The notes: a model not told the origin generated them from the letters alone. A stretch of DNA of 64,000 nucleotides from Candidatus Omnitrophota bacterium (GCA_022072175.1 JAJVIE010000003.1:306598-370597); one strand, 5' to 3'; shown: positions 39,201 to 40,905, counted from the stretch's first letter. Numbers and translations: made by a program.

Positions 39201-40806
39201 CACCAAAGCCCAGGCCATTGCGCGAGAATACGCACAGCTCCATAAGAGTCTTATCGATCGGGGTTACATCGATCTTGACCTCAACTACCCGAAGAACTCC
39301 GGCTATGACTCCAACGAGGACGGATCAAAGACGCTTAAGATCATCGACTACGGGTTCATCGCGCGACTGTCGACCGATCCGGCTATTCGCGTCGGGCAGC
39401 TGGCTGCGTACGGGGATGCCGCGCATCCGACACAGGGTGAGTTCCTCATCGCGAACATCTTTGACGCCTTTTACAATGAAGCCCAAAAGGAGACCAAATT
39501 CCGCCCCTCGTACTTGGAGCTGGTCCGGACACTGTTCCCGACGTTGACCACACCCGAAATGAACCGACTGCATCGCCTCCTGCGCCAAGCGGACCTCGAT
39601 ACGCGCGAGATACCGGTCGATGAGCGGATGAGGGCGTATCTGGGCTTGCTGAGGACGCCGGAAACATCCGCTGCGATCGGTGAGACGCTCGCCAAGTTGT
39701 ACACACCCGTGACGGACGGCGCGCGGCTGGCCGCGGAGGATGCCGCGAGCGATCGGCCGGTCGCCGAGGACGATGCGCCCGCTGCGGAGGTGAGCTTCAA
39801 GAGCTACTACGGCGCCGCGCTGTCCGAAGGTTTTGTGATCGACTCTTCGGAGGTCGATGTTCCTTCGATAGACCTGTTGGCATCCGTCTTCGCTTCGCGT
39901 ATCCCTGACCGGGACCTCAAGCCTTTTCGCCTGTCCCTGGGCAAGCACGGGTACGTGCGCTTCGGTGACAAACCTGTGGCGGAGATCCACTCTCAGGACC
40001 CCGCCACGGGAGAGCCCGTGCAGGTCGGTGTCGTCGATCTGAGCGCCGCTGTCTCGAGACTGGCCGAGCGCCGCGCGGCCTCGCTGACCGCCGTTCCCGC
40101 GGCGGTCTCCGGCAAAGAGGTCTCGGACTCTCTCGTACTCGAGGCATTGGCCGAGTATGGCCGCGTCCAGCGACAGATGCTGTCGGCATGGAAGGATTTC
40201 GCGCGGGAGAACAACTCTCAACAGCCCGTTGTGCTGCAGTTGGTGCTGGACCGGTCGGTGGCTCCGGAAGAACTGGCGCTGATCCTCGAGAGCCGCAGGG
40301 CTCTACGGTCGATGGCGGGGCAGAGCGTCTACCTGGCCTTCGTGACAGCGGAGGGCCAGGAGCATCCGGAGTACGGCGCTCAGTCCGATGCCCTGCCCGC
40401 GGACATCGACGCCGCGTCCGTCCGTACGATCGTGGTCGGCGCGCCCACCGGCGACGGTCTCAGGCGCGCTTCGACGATCGGCGCCGGATATGTGCCCGTG
40501 GAGACCGAGTCCGACCCGCGGAGGGGTGCTGTGATCCCTTACCTGCCGACGTTCACGGCAGCCGTGATGATCGCCCGGTCCGACGCGGCCAGCGATCAGC
40601 TTCTGCGTCTGCTGCATACCCTGATCAACCGCGAATCGTACGTCCCGATCGGCCAAAGGGAGTTCGAGAGCATGAAACGGGTCCCTCCCGGAGCGGACCT
40701 GCGCCTGTACCTGTCGCTGTCGGTCAAGGCGATCACGCGGCTGGATATCGACCGCTTCCTCGAATACGCCCGCATGGCCATCAAGGCCGTCGGAGCCGCC
40801 GCCTAA
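12268..40806 (+). CDS. Giant 9,512-residue modular protein with repeated GARLA motifs
   Basis: One unbroken frame of 9,512 codons. Residues 1-26 are a signal peptide (R-K, hydrophobic L-L-V-L-V-F, then A-Q-A before A27). G-A-R-L-[A/S] occurs at residues 558, 605, 792, 987, 1163, 1961, 2350, 2658, 3177, 4148, 5131, 6008, 6324, 6569, 7194, 7397, 8148, 8497, 8845 and 9151, usually after D, S, T or A. Between the motifs lie GNAT, five kinase-like, two nucleotidyltransferase, two HAD, one methyltransferase, one P-loop kinase and one HExxH module, plus unrecognised helical regions. Membrane helices fall at ~2384-2410 and ~3765-3787. Such genes are known in Omnitrophota. The function of the whole is unknown; a processed polyprotein or a surface multi-enzyme scaffold are my two readings. 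Modules are listed separately. Confidence 0.9.
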   Translation: MTRKQHLRPIAALLVLVFASCEIAQAASIDPGASGAPLSARESLLKDPSLIQAPSEHVTLKEVHRGGAGKLIIHIQDAHVNLSGQENLAAALDAILTRYDLDLVLVEGGTREDTLTPIKSIATPDVWKRVAKKFLIEGKISGEEYLNLVSDHPMRILGIEDRQLYQRSVEAYGRLVEQRQDILDYLLLVDRAIERLKEGLYPRSMIEYERERRASAPDGQPTADVRALVSAAALSGIDLGVYPNVGRTASLLDKESTIDFDAANLEQAALIDEIVARGGEREIAELSRQAAAAKEQRAARFSHFQNTFLIARSKNIDLGKYPSLTTYRDYLEDFNRIDLELVIEESAALEDELYRRALKDEDARTLRAIDRFTDLLDLAYRIQMSTKDFALFSANEPDFTAPAFTGWINRKLAESGRFDALLGRGAALESGQKALLDFYDSVSKRDYAFLENTERILEREDQRVAVLISGGYHTPHLKKLFASKEISFVVLTPVVTGETNQKKYERILLAPLGQRKSVDTVRGQRKTSERSLSDLEEDLLHLKRRTDGVRPRSAGEDGARLAEIISEGAKLAGTDPEVAARVALDYQTRGRQIDEVSPADDSRTGARLSEADEDREMSMGIALEVPGNRFKAPFIERHADKFTGHAGTRLEIRPNGAALKERINAIADAIEGVDLVHGVAWDKGGIYNLALILMTGRLSPQSWRGPMSRGQAALHGPYYILSPVEAEMDTWRTSDVWTAVLVPTQEDADGLREVIEAGIAEGAVAERDIEAARASLSKIVTYADFRPREKTGARLAQDAVDARADQVIESIGQRLPEMELQRVNSMLLRWRGLVSGKQVQIEWTASELVRRMQQVGSMEGYPNDRDLLRIDFSDPQLTASVNAGVRASMPADSTVEFLRRLQVFLPEIGRRSPILLAVSAEPREVILADGRRVDERVTDRRARLYEALLRTLGYRERIEQRIAAKGSEGRILEEEVRFYQPPDIPDGARLATAEELESRLRAALPPNVTSTGASADRFDVQVEVYSATPTSAPVRIQLNREGRRAGYADFDLVTGLMSTSHDWSVDETALLALYTEPEFRSAYSGIGTTLLALAVAALRSEGTSEMSVFATETTAPYYERRGFVADPGTTTLRMPLTEGAAATPGSERLAVGITKLDAEEIAGARLAFEVRSTVEPGAELAGARSNLDRTLLRLADELYDYGRDVFRREEFTYASLGPLLAELDRRISAGAGLTDLELDVADILRLQLREPGVFPDGSLERDNARLLQQAARKVAAVVRTIRTDEDGEPRPDADREALTAYVLSARPVFDEFQSILSQYANANAAAPDGPRTRQLRRRLESEYGARYARHLEESSRVASAGTAVYEPDEIEVAVTGTDPAQDELFRQAQQGVAGALQTAGTHNDVRYGRIGSGRFARVYVESEERGGEIVETGQVLKLTTNLTTDAAQVAAALNQGPLPLAVTTTDHSAATGTPSLRAYRQERGSVVSEVLATVDRARDREMAADVYGQMIELYDDLLAQRGVLVVDANADNAVLIDGRALLADFDLAVTLRRDGSVVSGPSLAPFSGDARSRFEVVSYLGSLLYPLTEARSETAAAYRDRLDRLGRINRRPLAALLSDLLSDPAARSEILAELARYMRRDEEGRRDERAVQRLWKALERALPGDQILARLREATLSDAETDPRLRLYRDLVNSEPMNLLVDADPALADALRADLTGPFAASGRAVTPRDYVRHLRRSASGPALAGAFARALVASRQALERVRTGETYALGPYAFDPARSLFDNLMELERSGGSLASSLLARTAFYQREVSELIGRSAELFAAYDDGGEARLGAIENALRSALTNASRRSVFAAVGTDALLTAPLSVISPALLDAAGYTGRDRLLRSHAEAAEELLAMLGLRRADIMAHLRAAGELRRIERHALDLLIEEFAEPQGFLSSGVDAVIDLAYALGRRLGLISGARLSPMDRFRALLSALWGTVFGTGSQRATEPRQAREIDARELLGIDLGKDSKTYRLEAVTVYGGYEGEREIYERGFVVRATHATEAGRAYYLKFGGERMLERAEYEHGLLRAALERARAEDDRDLASVLPDFGLGTVTHEELVKRVIPALREAMPGLSSYASSYVGTLIGTIQKSDRPYLATRPALGQNLNDRAEGLKERGELEPKELLEDVLVVAAALRAAHRAGLYNRDLHPGDIYLYDDGGVRRAQILDWELGVLSGAEGYELDDLEAKFPYQWDKGNAFSEDSEDPEIRDLNSLIVIALGYAELMGRDSAFYRYMRAQLERTWLEGREDEFEWGGPPKEIQKSVIARLPGADPAANPKGLGIVDLEAFLRHTYDHPEVYADGETGARLAAPADGQDRFRSAIDSARTRALRKRQDLRDMLLSGFLALTLLGGLGGIWAILGGIGAEPAAAPVAAVPEERPLSFAERQARTRMERYGEYQKAVATDGRSSIRWITDPAEWSRIVGEGRLTTIRGYYKLDDRTVYLRGADPAVSGGAISEYDLKFLAHEVYHERADAAGMTLERETDELSRLIDALAADGDVRTLERITAEYDRLQVLQRLPGSYKTSELAAEFFGRVAGELESAGVSAPEPQAPATGTGLRQGAGLSEGFDETIRELVSGLRRGERPATREALKKYLDRIGHPASGRLDGAPSGARLALGRMIRNALLPVSVAWKRWISRGDDRLARWTPAQVGYLLSNPRYPDGERLEAVYSEILSSLGIEAPSLEGADVRTSFERAYALRADVVNRFTQRLAAYLSDRYGIEVTGLPDAVRTDRSGLRLSLFEMPFAVIEHDVADGTLALKLNTEANAEDLVNGVAAYLLHQVVRTEPGASRRKLGAADPKIDLEMLQRLIDHRDAFEAAARDDIRSAAATYSAAVRSEIARYFKDRAIGAGAVPIVAGSFALGVATPKSDLEVVVVLDETLADRREEIWEPLEATLSAFTLVDWIMPKAGEGDRSQALTLEELAAGLSGEGRVYNLAALFFASPADPAQIADPTAVEAMRILQRTLTDEVKVDRIARYDRSSHQRRDAPDSPVTARTAADLMVMAKDARLGSRSLRRLYSLLRIAESRRTPELAASGFMAAQEIGAWLERLTGVSMADGSPLLTPSDRAAIDGAQTLVLRARNKLLGESDIPEVRETLERYLAVATRLFDEVPNKLGISGEPYDSANVSGARLAETVRQVQLDPDRYLRVDETGLHIVKAGSERAVFRSEVAGLLAHPAVRRAFEDTEFIEAVEAAMKKFDAARDLDLGEEEGRPRADSEGTLMLSRIERLGEAGSGLDARVRKQLDRLDASYPISPDLREIDVTVDPARRSVVLGRTGTDEASSVLHRRIYGWILGSLLNEDLGDTAIIDAGRRLEASLATLEPSIVERERLSALLRALYDRPSGAAGSPRILAARQSSVRDRAWFWANVRAEEGGRLLGEDLYSDFKLALVDFAGAEYGGALVVDKLSRYLNLLRKARTASDPTAKVEAYKGLRQYRLFADVFKGRKKDYVPALPATRRFVPTGPVWHRVAVRAEQVAVSDASTPEDFIQTAAGVSGGNILLYKEGFESVAPERAREGVSDPHRRYALIAYQGRTYVLYRSSSHSRLVQGDPAKAGEWKVMEVALVNDDGKVYWYAKPTIENLNNIHSTLANQVHNRVEFRRLERSRADDVLKRWIYASGNVAANFLGRYVEPDPRGGLRERRAQPDHKRYSYIWQQFGDQDDEGVLERRDQRADGELPLIEPVDGDAGLPWIVPVDGPRVIRSQPGANRHTARRMWAYVLPVVGAVTLLVVGLVWLASRPGAPSTAPKTSERQPVVQQPQKVNPPVERPQVQGPYLSIAKDGVVELRLEYDAKRQLSVFRKGLGGTLRFFFDRSEGRVKSEHGGLGVRAHAWEERGQIDWMLDDLHRLSPGLKSEADRTAVRSLILALQQQSAEIAAVESRSIDPLMTQDLSVSKMKGTPDEISAEKKGDRLTLRQGAFSIEIDLKSRRMVWVDPETRASRAFGSTDPGYILRAEKGQQILTALFAGNEFKIGAMGKLLSGTYGRSALQYRFDRVGTDDEIGLYIATSEGPAHLQLSTYQLASVLTVSTATGQRSYRLADAPAPEARLDGRPLTLRELQAGGHAAQLRQALEKLGEAFPSVPDVSLLRERLVKLGVDGARLAAPSDRIVDPDAVAEAINEDNLIGEGGRTAVYRIPRASWLVVLKQLLGAQDDPMAGRRFMAQEEILRELAASGRPDVPQWVETVSTRDGPVHVMRNFGSGRVVSTLGDTLEVFGLWSDRQKLLFLGSVIDTMSYLASRGILHRDLKINNIFVPQMLILDPAWDADLLSVNRPIIFDYDISMRVDPATGRPGEASAYQSIYETEKLSGMRTGTPEVLPFRGGPEGLGSETLSYQHDPRLDLYSFALTAAQFFGAEVIGGMEGRDAVEALRAAQGLPAPLREFLESVLAYSPALPDIDDGWARAARSVEEALKSAPRDRPASATGIAVPSATLTQDINISLPLTSREEIAAPPTRVMPVDFGRKHLADQEARLARLRPAAQQFVTDYKRLIDSLGSAGPSDRRGRAAALSALVQRHWGGTVLDGNDLLLVPRVLADELFPGEPSLSSGDAGVPLLTIREQAQVLSFSLTERLDDARYHNVLLGGDGINEWAALPPQLRDRSTVYFINRAMLMHPSELSALKPLLSGPAVFPDKFGSLVTDETVRRAIRENLTEYGLVYRIISAIIKRAVEASGGNEDSYYEAFQQEFDAELSSGQIERRLGEELSAMAGEYRQSAPEYAGFLDAQAGLIADGTASGQSVFATVARRIADDYVERVGIGRPARLFDIGKVGSQQFMIHGAVGHYYANETPRFHHRLLSGGVSFLDPIDSRSFRDQSRIHFVESYRPFKVDLLATGDPAEPLFTASDPARQISALTFLVTATFEGDIRRRNVDVLALGERLGPGSAIALDLDGTVDARSIDGLYELLVGGTDIGLITMNTPQNAVRRFGDLLAEKARRDGRLDLLERVTLYARTGSVDFADGTAPMSRFRIGTDGQWSEQELGVVDKGDAMEDMMALRSLEAGRVIYFGNEMNADEGRGYAGFDRYVLRVPGVLAVNVTGQRDGEERIEAAHESEWLGESGTQKWIEALAERYRNRPLSATSSGARLALSDEVLAGMSSPDGETASRALARALREQREALIGLDRWIEVLMDTSRSNGERIAAARQALDELGRIEQVLRVGSHNLSQGAQAQLVFEKFSDIVFSMIREFGTERDERTGRYDPRFETVPVNLSLVALPMAALNKIDYDIANEAKALFLEKVRAKIEHRKDVTRLDSSAYRARYQEAPGQYEGYMQTRLFLLGVTREQFETEIEPAFEETLVELYAKHRDKFAALGYRTMGDFIERFVGRTRVAMGHARLTLNGDQPGYDRTGILLRHVRRTGMTMEDIIALVRDAEDLERVRSSRMGDRPSGLEEGRETDLLARQEAIDAGMASLYATAAIALDDLNATVTARAQAAEEMSKLYASQTGATPQRLAPAVIGLHALRPGNEVEIDSDLRRLQGPVVAALITAGERKKVPLAEYAGTDETARMPRVSHKIQRTGGPIGVLRNALTEAVASPEALSQLRGDAVLRARAELRRLSGDLLLSSMKDVRFPGLYKPELMKALLRGVATEEMRALADYLRTAETPVEEGYFAEQGDRAPPTSRQLAAEMSAPLRITKQGDEIWFYFTVARPDGSTEVRQAFGEMLKANAFNASYPPGVRDNFFFDPLRTLSEAYREVRGRDGRDPDAPLESVEEADAFARQIRRVFLDTQLRVPEGQPYADGYTPRTIATTIRSSATETFEVPSMPLGVTLTSGQTVRLGDLPYHFTEKVLFDHGQERLPLYRTSLSGTPQDVVVYERDVYVVQRQAKSSGGFKLTAVRDEGLQTALGLAASEGRLGAVLEPVIGRTDLTVTLDLGAQPLTDVHQSGVIANLNTVQKSFEPDAIAQTLSRLPADHEQFAVLEQAFPGSDPEAQRRVDFDNNLLTVGQIEALLGLQRASGARLASLDSYPVHEVPRARLSLGDQSIVIREADGASTVYVPVLEADQAAEGRIQLSGLTRSSGGTLNFAYGGHTALALMLVGAAVATRPQEPKFIVDLGAGSDGALSLRALREGAVRRAFAIEPDAAAYGALRESFTRNGYAYTEIRTAEDYRQAWASPRRAHLFKGTAEDFLRLASESSYREWVASGAQPVVVSNIDWFYLKSVYETIRERLTDHPAFGSLKSAAKPVIIGTGQVFYQTPDEERDIDSLDLMRDLTADAVSDAGLSYKSFILNGHSAGPYHDPTIGFVLHADELDRKTFIESLEDPAAGQKPAGAGARLSQVYRERIYEPLAERLAVSGVEMPVLLISGMPASGKSTLAEGLAGHLREQGRKATVIQTDWFYDTDHSPLVRLRKLVAAVMVLLPWIAPETKARAHLRAFFEPGKVSGDLIPALRAFMNDPAQTEVNIPLTGKQGPRTLRLQRGDTLIIEGYLAEVLFADLPRQLSVLLERSPRAIRADYYGRARRDYAMGQWQALWRAWLSLPDAAAVVATHNRASFDYRADLNDRQDPRLIAQSAPSVSGARLAASLDQARASADARFMNGDLEVIYIGTDRYEFDGTGSLLRRLASGDPLRDYRSEIREVRERLERTREKVALTLPIEILERELAVSRQGYTPPSYRSLRTKLMEDRARYGGYVKFREYYDQQIASFVSATGASADALIGGSAAWQAAHAEAEGLGRVYEALAREQSRTPRLAARILEDNRRSASTVRQAALSSETKLVTLYAHDQGSGAGVIGRARLIANALTHLSPNVRVRVYAITTPGAVADTAFPTTADGRIEWIGVPYAQRGAVFSAAQAEDGVHVSIGLDGLDLRTLIDRGEKPFRALLGPGSEMFGRDSELDLDYYTDRISGFLEDPYSVIETDPGLTEAHERKQGLSSERIQEARLDWVRRNAPTALDAVVDAQGSGSHAIWSWAYVQDAGAFLDEMSSLIGVVTDASAARDLFGTEDPDRRVVVHLVAGEVARQGLTPERLSDKGLSVVLPDGTVRHPATARSGVTVVLHERLSNEAVRELLGTLTGTLRRGEDKRWIEFPVYVTGNASWLEAVSGMKIALHDGFDMSRSAWSPALQRLYWRHLAATDTEGMSHDELMDRAAQAAAADLLGAPGRDRLYRDLERATRDHAAFDRTVQAGNFVDRILAAALVTGSGARLADPVRATTVNELVKRSRNIDIYVSDLDDTLRSGAEVRINEMAETSFVSLTRQNATVVVATLNSAEQAIESLRRVVTDSATDRGRVLALAQDGAGRWVMVRFDRTGQPNVEPFVDAAGVQMIGTKAAAVGQLLALLGAADGRGAVLIEDDRAALVEARDAMPRLQLVDVSEGGEPIEGIVALGRHDRGTGVLLAAMSSLRGARLADYSEAFDRALDAALASSGYEPTYREVFRGMFHSAYQEPRLEAIRALRSLPAERVRPVVETLLQEAQSADLHAAYALAADLGLVTTSDLLGDYRFDWATPYSHSPYGDGSELRVASENGVLAEAVLRKVTEGIASGREEFIAGDRGVNWLVRLLLIDDASGRESRIAVARQFAAAWRGEDPLHEKLLHRSVPSTVLEALPADLFDGEIGRAVSRRAQETRDALADILATPSADTATIDRIFRDHLQGDSRQWGLEEVFELGRAGKLSRSSVMGIYQELQRLFQINAFYRSVNERVGDDVRARLAERVRVATEPLDFVRLRDWLIEINGSDPGLPEPRDSVPADEAQLVRSLIRDIVTLGFNNGNATILMHNHLLSASAEEDARIVSQLGAAVTVSVEPPAPDSVELVERPGGPVDEQLETMIADALRSGAVGRSNPVVSAGTGAMFDRMIKAEAMIVRGGPGAQARLRLLFKLALRQEEFPHIRNGVDWQRLRASSLRVLARHLDLSDLDADERAEVRRGLTGVEEGPVRTAATDLAEQADDLSRFLGPAAATPIEELALAVPAADRRSFVGDLEGLADDLRGLRTALLGALERPLLESAPAIDAARQSALDRLRRLREVAPDTDGLEELLRDIYGSVTELRLLAGLSENISEVVAQDYLARGYSEGLGAQLDAMTRTAFVGYADADELTEPYAELAALEPERFLAGARDLFAKPSHVGRYSTPGGDDRMRAVAQVTADLLAAMPRAGARLAETGGEDTGLPDWMRDAPTPEEYLRLQGEMSAERFAARTDTITLKGEEADLALERLRARLTEAGYAGPVEMVRQGLSRGTLLGKGGSEVFTVPGLPEYVIKVINDRLEDNAPLTALVVPYAGENVGQAEYAIGGPSGVLVLRRVDGVEAGVGQSLSRATPAERLSVYEAHLERVGRMPDRAYADLFRLLARLHPQGGYFDASKANNLIVHLVTDERGAADEARSAFTPIDLGWPEENRQLARTHTIDSAFSDVLSVLFDPGFVSLHADSAGSGNPAYTALRRRILASVIRGLREAGLRPGDPSTPSLRFIIGLAGVDTATYWPSSEEEFEAWLTGLAEQIERASDGARLADRQQLRKIFDDLTPLALRATETPLARVFVSGSTDKDRDTVIMGETDTEAPDIDIALVFEDPAQARAYIQMFATRANQLGQLINATGVYEVESASSFPGNINRPFYVLRVRDKATGLIVPIQFAAQDRPRIYSDYLKDQFRQLRTLGADTELVRRDMRAMKVLFKELEMYSWYQTREVRGQQVRIKVSTSLLAEQLVLQAGGLAGEDGRTLSGAGSFDRAMRWIAEIGLGEGSTSRGPVRVVNPLTDTLKSQAIINPDAGRRNVRENLLANLPLWAWRRLVNAAARYVYEVDRPDGWRLTTERSSAALKGWAIPHLTDNLEIYATSLLEGGREPEGGWLPGFQVGARLAQTRTVNAEELRPLLQKIVREKDYHMIGQGGEYRVYYSAQLKGAVFKLPSKRIENDALAFRPLRPSVEESNAIALELMDLGLGVHAIRLPISLPVESLRTGEVSERDVALLVQRAVLAIERRIWSTADDPTKAQAIAREYAQLHKSLIDRGYIDLDLNYPKNSGYDSNEDGSKTLKIIDYGFIARLSTDPAIRVGQLAAYGDAAHPTQGEFLIANIFDAFYNEAQKETKFRPSYLELVRTLFPTLTTPEMNRLHRLLRQADLDTREIPVDERMRAYLGLLRTPETSAAIGETLAKLYTPVTDGARLAAEDAASDRPVAEDDAPAAEVSFKSYYGAALSEGFVIDSSEVDVPSIDLLASVFASRIPDRDLKPFRLSLGKHGYVRFGDKPVAEIHSQDPATGEPVQVGVVDLSAAVSRLAERRAASLTAVPAAVSGKEVSDSLVLEALAEYGRVQRQMLSAWKDFARENNSQQPVVLQLVLDRSVAPEELALILESRRALRSMAGQSVYLAFVTAEGQEHPEYGAQSDALPADIDAASVRTIVVGAPTGDGLRRASTIGAGYVPVETESDPRRGAVIPYLPTFTAAVMIARSDAASDQLLRLLHTLINRESYVPIGQREFESMKRVPPGADLRLYLSLSVKAITRLDIDRFLEYARMAIKAVGAAA
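12400..13902 (+). other. Giant protein module 1: TraB/ChaN-like candidate (residues ~45-545)
   Basis: This is the first globular region after the signal peptide. I-I-H-I-Q-D-A-H-V-N near its start, L-V-L-V-E-G-G shortly after, and V-L-I-S-G-G-Y-H-T-P-H-L near its end resemble the paired histidine/glutamate segments of the TraB/ChaN/EreA-like superfamily. A long helical insert lies between. The assignment is tentative. Confidence 0.35.
15226..15690 (+). other. Giant protein module: GNAT acetyltransferase-like (residues ~987-1141)
   Basis: It begins at the GARLA motif at 987. A beta strand G-Y-A-D-F-D-L-V, the segment S-G-I-G-T-T-L-L-A-L-A-V-A-A-L (acetyl-CoA pyrophosphate loop and helix) and Y-Y-E-R-R-G-F are the usual GNAT order. 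The loop is R/Q-x-x-G-x-G/A-degenerate (S-x-I-G), so activity is uncertain. Confidence 0.65.
16450..17067 (+). other. Giant protein module: kinase-like domain A (residues ~1395-1600)
   Basis: Glycine loop G-R-I-G-S-G-R-F-A-R-V-Y (G1411), lysine in V-L-K, catalytic-loop equivalent D-A-N-A-D-N (from D1527) and D-F-D in place of DFG (D1544). HRD is missing, so it is a diverged or pseudo-kinase. Confidence 0.6.
18148..19314 (+). other. Giant protein module: kinase/phosphotransferase-like domain B (residues 1961-2349)
   Basis: It starts at G-A-R-L-S 1961. Y-N-R-D-L-H-P-G-D-I-Y-L with R2191-D2192 and I-L-D-W-E with D2213 resemble the catalytic loop and metal-binding Asp of APH/protein-kinase-fold phosphotransferases. 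Confidence 0.6.
19315..20238 (+). other. Giant protein module: membrane-anchored HExxH metalloprotease-like domain (residues 2350-2657)
   Basis: A basic stretch precedes a membrane helix (~2384-2410, L-L-S-G-F-L-A-L-T-L-L), followed by a soluble domain with F-L-A-H-E-V-Y-H-E-R (H2511, E2512, H2515), a textbook HExxH zinc site. A third ligand could be one of the glutamates in A-A-E-F-F around 2576. It is the only protease-like motif I see in the chain. Confidence 0.55.
20239..21795 (+). other. Giant protein module: nucleotidyltransferase-like domain A (residues 2658-3176)
   Basis: A-G-S-F-A-L-G-V-A-T-P-K-S-D-L-E-V-V-V-V: the G-S pair (2905-2906) and D2917-x-E2919 are the metal-binding pattern of the polymerase-beta/minimal nucleotidyltransferase fold. 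Hydrophobic strand V-V-V-V-L-D follows. Confidence 0.6.
21796..24708 (+). other. Giant protein module with second membrane helix (residues 3177-4147)
   Basis: No recognised fold. A basic patch (R-H-T-A-R-R) precedes a membrane helix (~3765-3787, W-A-Y-V-L-P-V-V-G-A-V-T-L-L-V-V), then a Pro/Gln-rich linker and a beta-rich region to 4147. Confidence 0.5.
24709..27657 (+). other. Giant protein module: Ser/Thr-kinase-like domain C plus HAD domain (residues 4148-5130)
   Basis: The best-kept kinase. It has glycine loop I-G-E-G-G-R-T-A-V-Y (G4175), Lys4195 in V-V-L-K, intact H-R-D-L-K-I-N-N (H4293, D4295), D-Y-D at 4327 for DFG, T-G-T-P and D-L-Y-S-F downstream. After an unassigned stretch, D-L-D-G-T at 4937 and V-I-Y-F-G-N-E-M-N-A-D later give a HAD-phosphatase-like domain. 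Confidence 0.7.
27658..30288 (+). other. Giant protein region of unknown fold (residues 5131-6007)
   Basis: 877 residues between two GARLA motifs, mostly helical with a beta-rich last third. I recognise no catalytic motif. Confidence 0.5.
30289..31236 (+). other. Giant protein module: SAM-dependent methyltransferase-like (residues 6008-6323)
   Basis: Motif I, F-I-V-D-L-G-A-G-S-D-G (D6104), and motif II with the acidic strand end F-A-I-E-P-D define a Rossmann SAM-binding fold. A later V-V-V-S-N-I-D-W-F strand fits motif IV. The target is unknown. Confidence 0.65.
31237..31971 (+). other. Giant protein module: P-loop uridine-kinase-like domain (residues 6324-6568)
   Basis: Walker A G-M-P-A-S-G-K-S-T (G6357, K6363), then I-Q-T-D-W-F-Y, L-I-I-E-G-Y-L and R-A-R-R-D-Y, in the order seen in uridine kinase/phosphoribulokinase. 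It occupies the entire space between two motifs, so a module equals one domain here. Confidence 0.65.
31972..33846 (+). other. Giant protein module, possible GT-B-like fold (residues 6569-7193)
   Basis: V-T-L-Y-A-H-D-Q-G-S-G-A-G-V-I-G-R-A-R-L-I-A-N-A resembles the N-terminal strand-loop-helix of nucleotide-sugar or GT-B proteins, and a second Rossmann-like half may begin near V-T-G-N-A-S-W. Weak. Confidence 0.3.
33847..34455 (+). other. Giant protein module: HAD-like phosphatase domain 2 (residues 7194-7396)
   Basis: D-L-D-D-T with D7222 and D7224 is HAD motif I; T-L-N-S fits motif II and L-I-E-D-D-R-A-A-L motif IV. It fills one complete inter-motif segment. Confidence 0.65.
34456..36708 (+). 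other. Giant protein region of unknown fold (residues 7397-8147)
   Basis: 751 residues, strongly helical and rich in Ala, Leu, Arg, Glu and Asp. I see no catalytic motif; it may be a solenoid or spacer. Confidence 0.5.
36709..37755 (+). other. Giant protein module: kinase-like domain D (residues 8148-8496)
   Basis: Glycine loop L-L-G-K-G-G-S-E-V-F (G8234), Lys8252 in V-I-K, D-A-S-K-A-N-N (D8351) and I-D-L-G-W (D8381). HRD is absent but the Lys, Asp and Asn positions survive. Confidence 0.55.
37756..38799 (+). other. Giant protein module: nucleotidyltransferase-like domain B (residues 8497-8844)
   Basis: S-G-S-T-D-K (G8532, S8533) then D-I-D-I-A-L-V-F (D8552, D8554) is the catalytic pattern of archaeal CCA/polymerase-beta-type nucleotidyltransferases, followed by a long helical part as in that family. 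Confidence 0.6.
38800..39717 (+). other. Giant protein module: kinase-like domain E (residues 8845-9150)
   Basis: Glycine loop M-I-G-Q-G-G-E-Y-R-V-Y-Y (G8876), A-V-F-K-L, and I-I-D-Y-G-F (D9027) in place of DFG. The catalytic loop reads I-D-L-D-L-N-Y-P-K-N, so an Asp and a late Asn are kept. Confidence 0.6.
39718..40803 (+). other. Giant protein C-terminal module (residues 9151-9512)
   Basis: An acidic Ala/Asp/Glu linker, then ~320 residues of mixed alpha/beta character that I do not recognise. No anchor, LPxTG-like or type IX secretion tail is visible. Confidence 0.45.
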
Positions 40807-40817
40807 ACCCGCCTGTC

Positions 40818-40845
40818 TTGCGCCCGACCCCGGGCGCGGTATAAT
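40818..40845 (+). promoter_or_regulatory. Promoter for aconitase, overlapping a GC hairpin
   Basis: TTGCGC (40818-40823), 16 bases, consensus TATAAT (40840-40845). The bases 40820-40837 also form GCGCCCG/CGGGCGC, which may terminate the giant transcript. A perfect hairpin GCCGCGCC-c-GGCGCGGC (40869-40885) lies in the leader. Confidence 0.6.
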
Positions 40846-40905
40846 AGCGGCTCGACCGTACCGTACACGCCGCGCCCGGCGCGGCACTACCAGGAGCCTT
40901 GCCGC

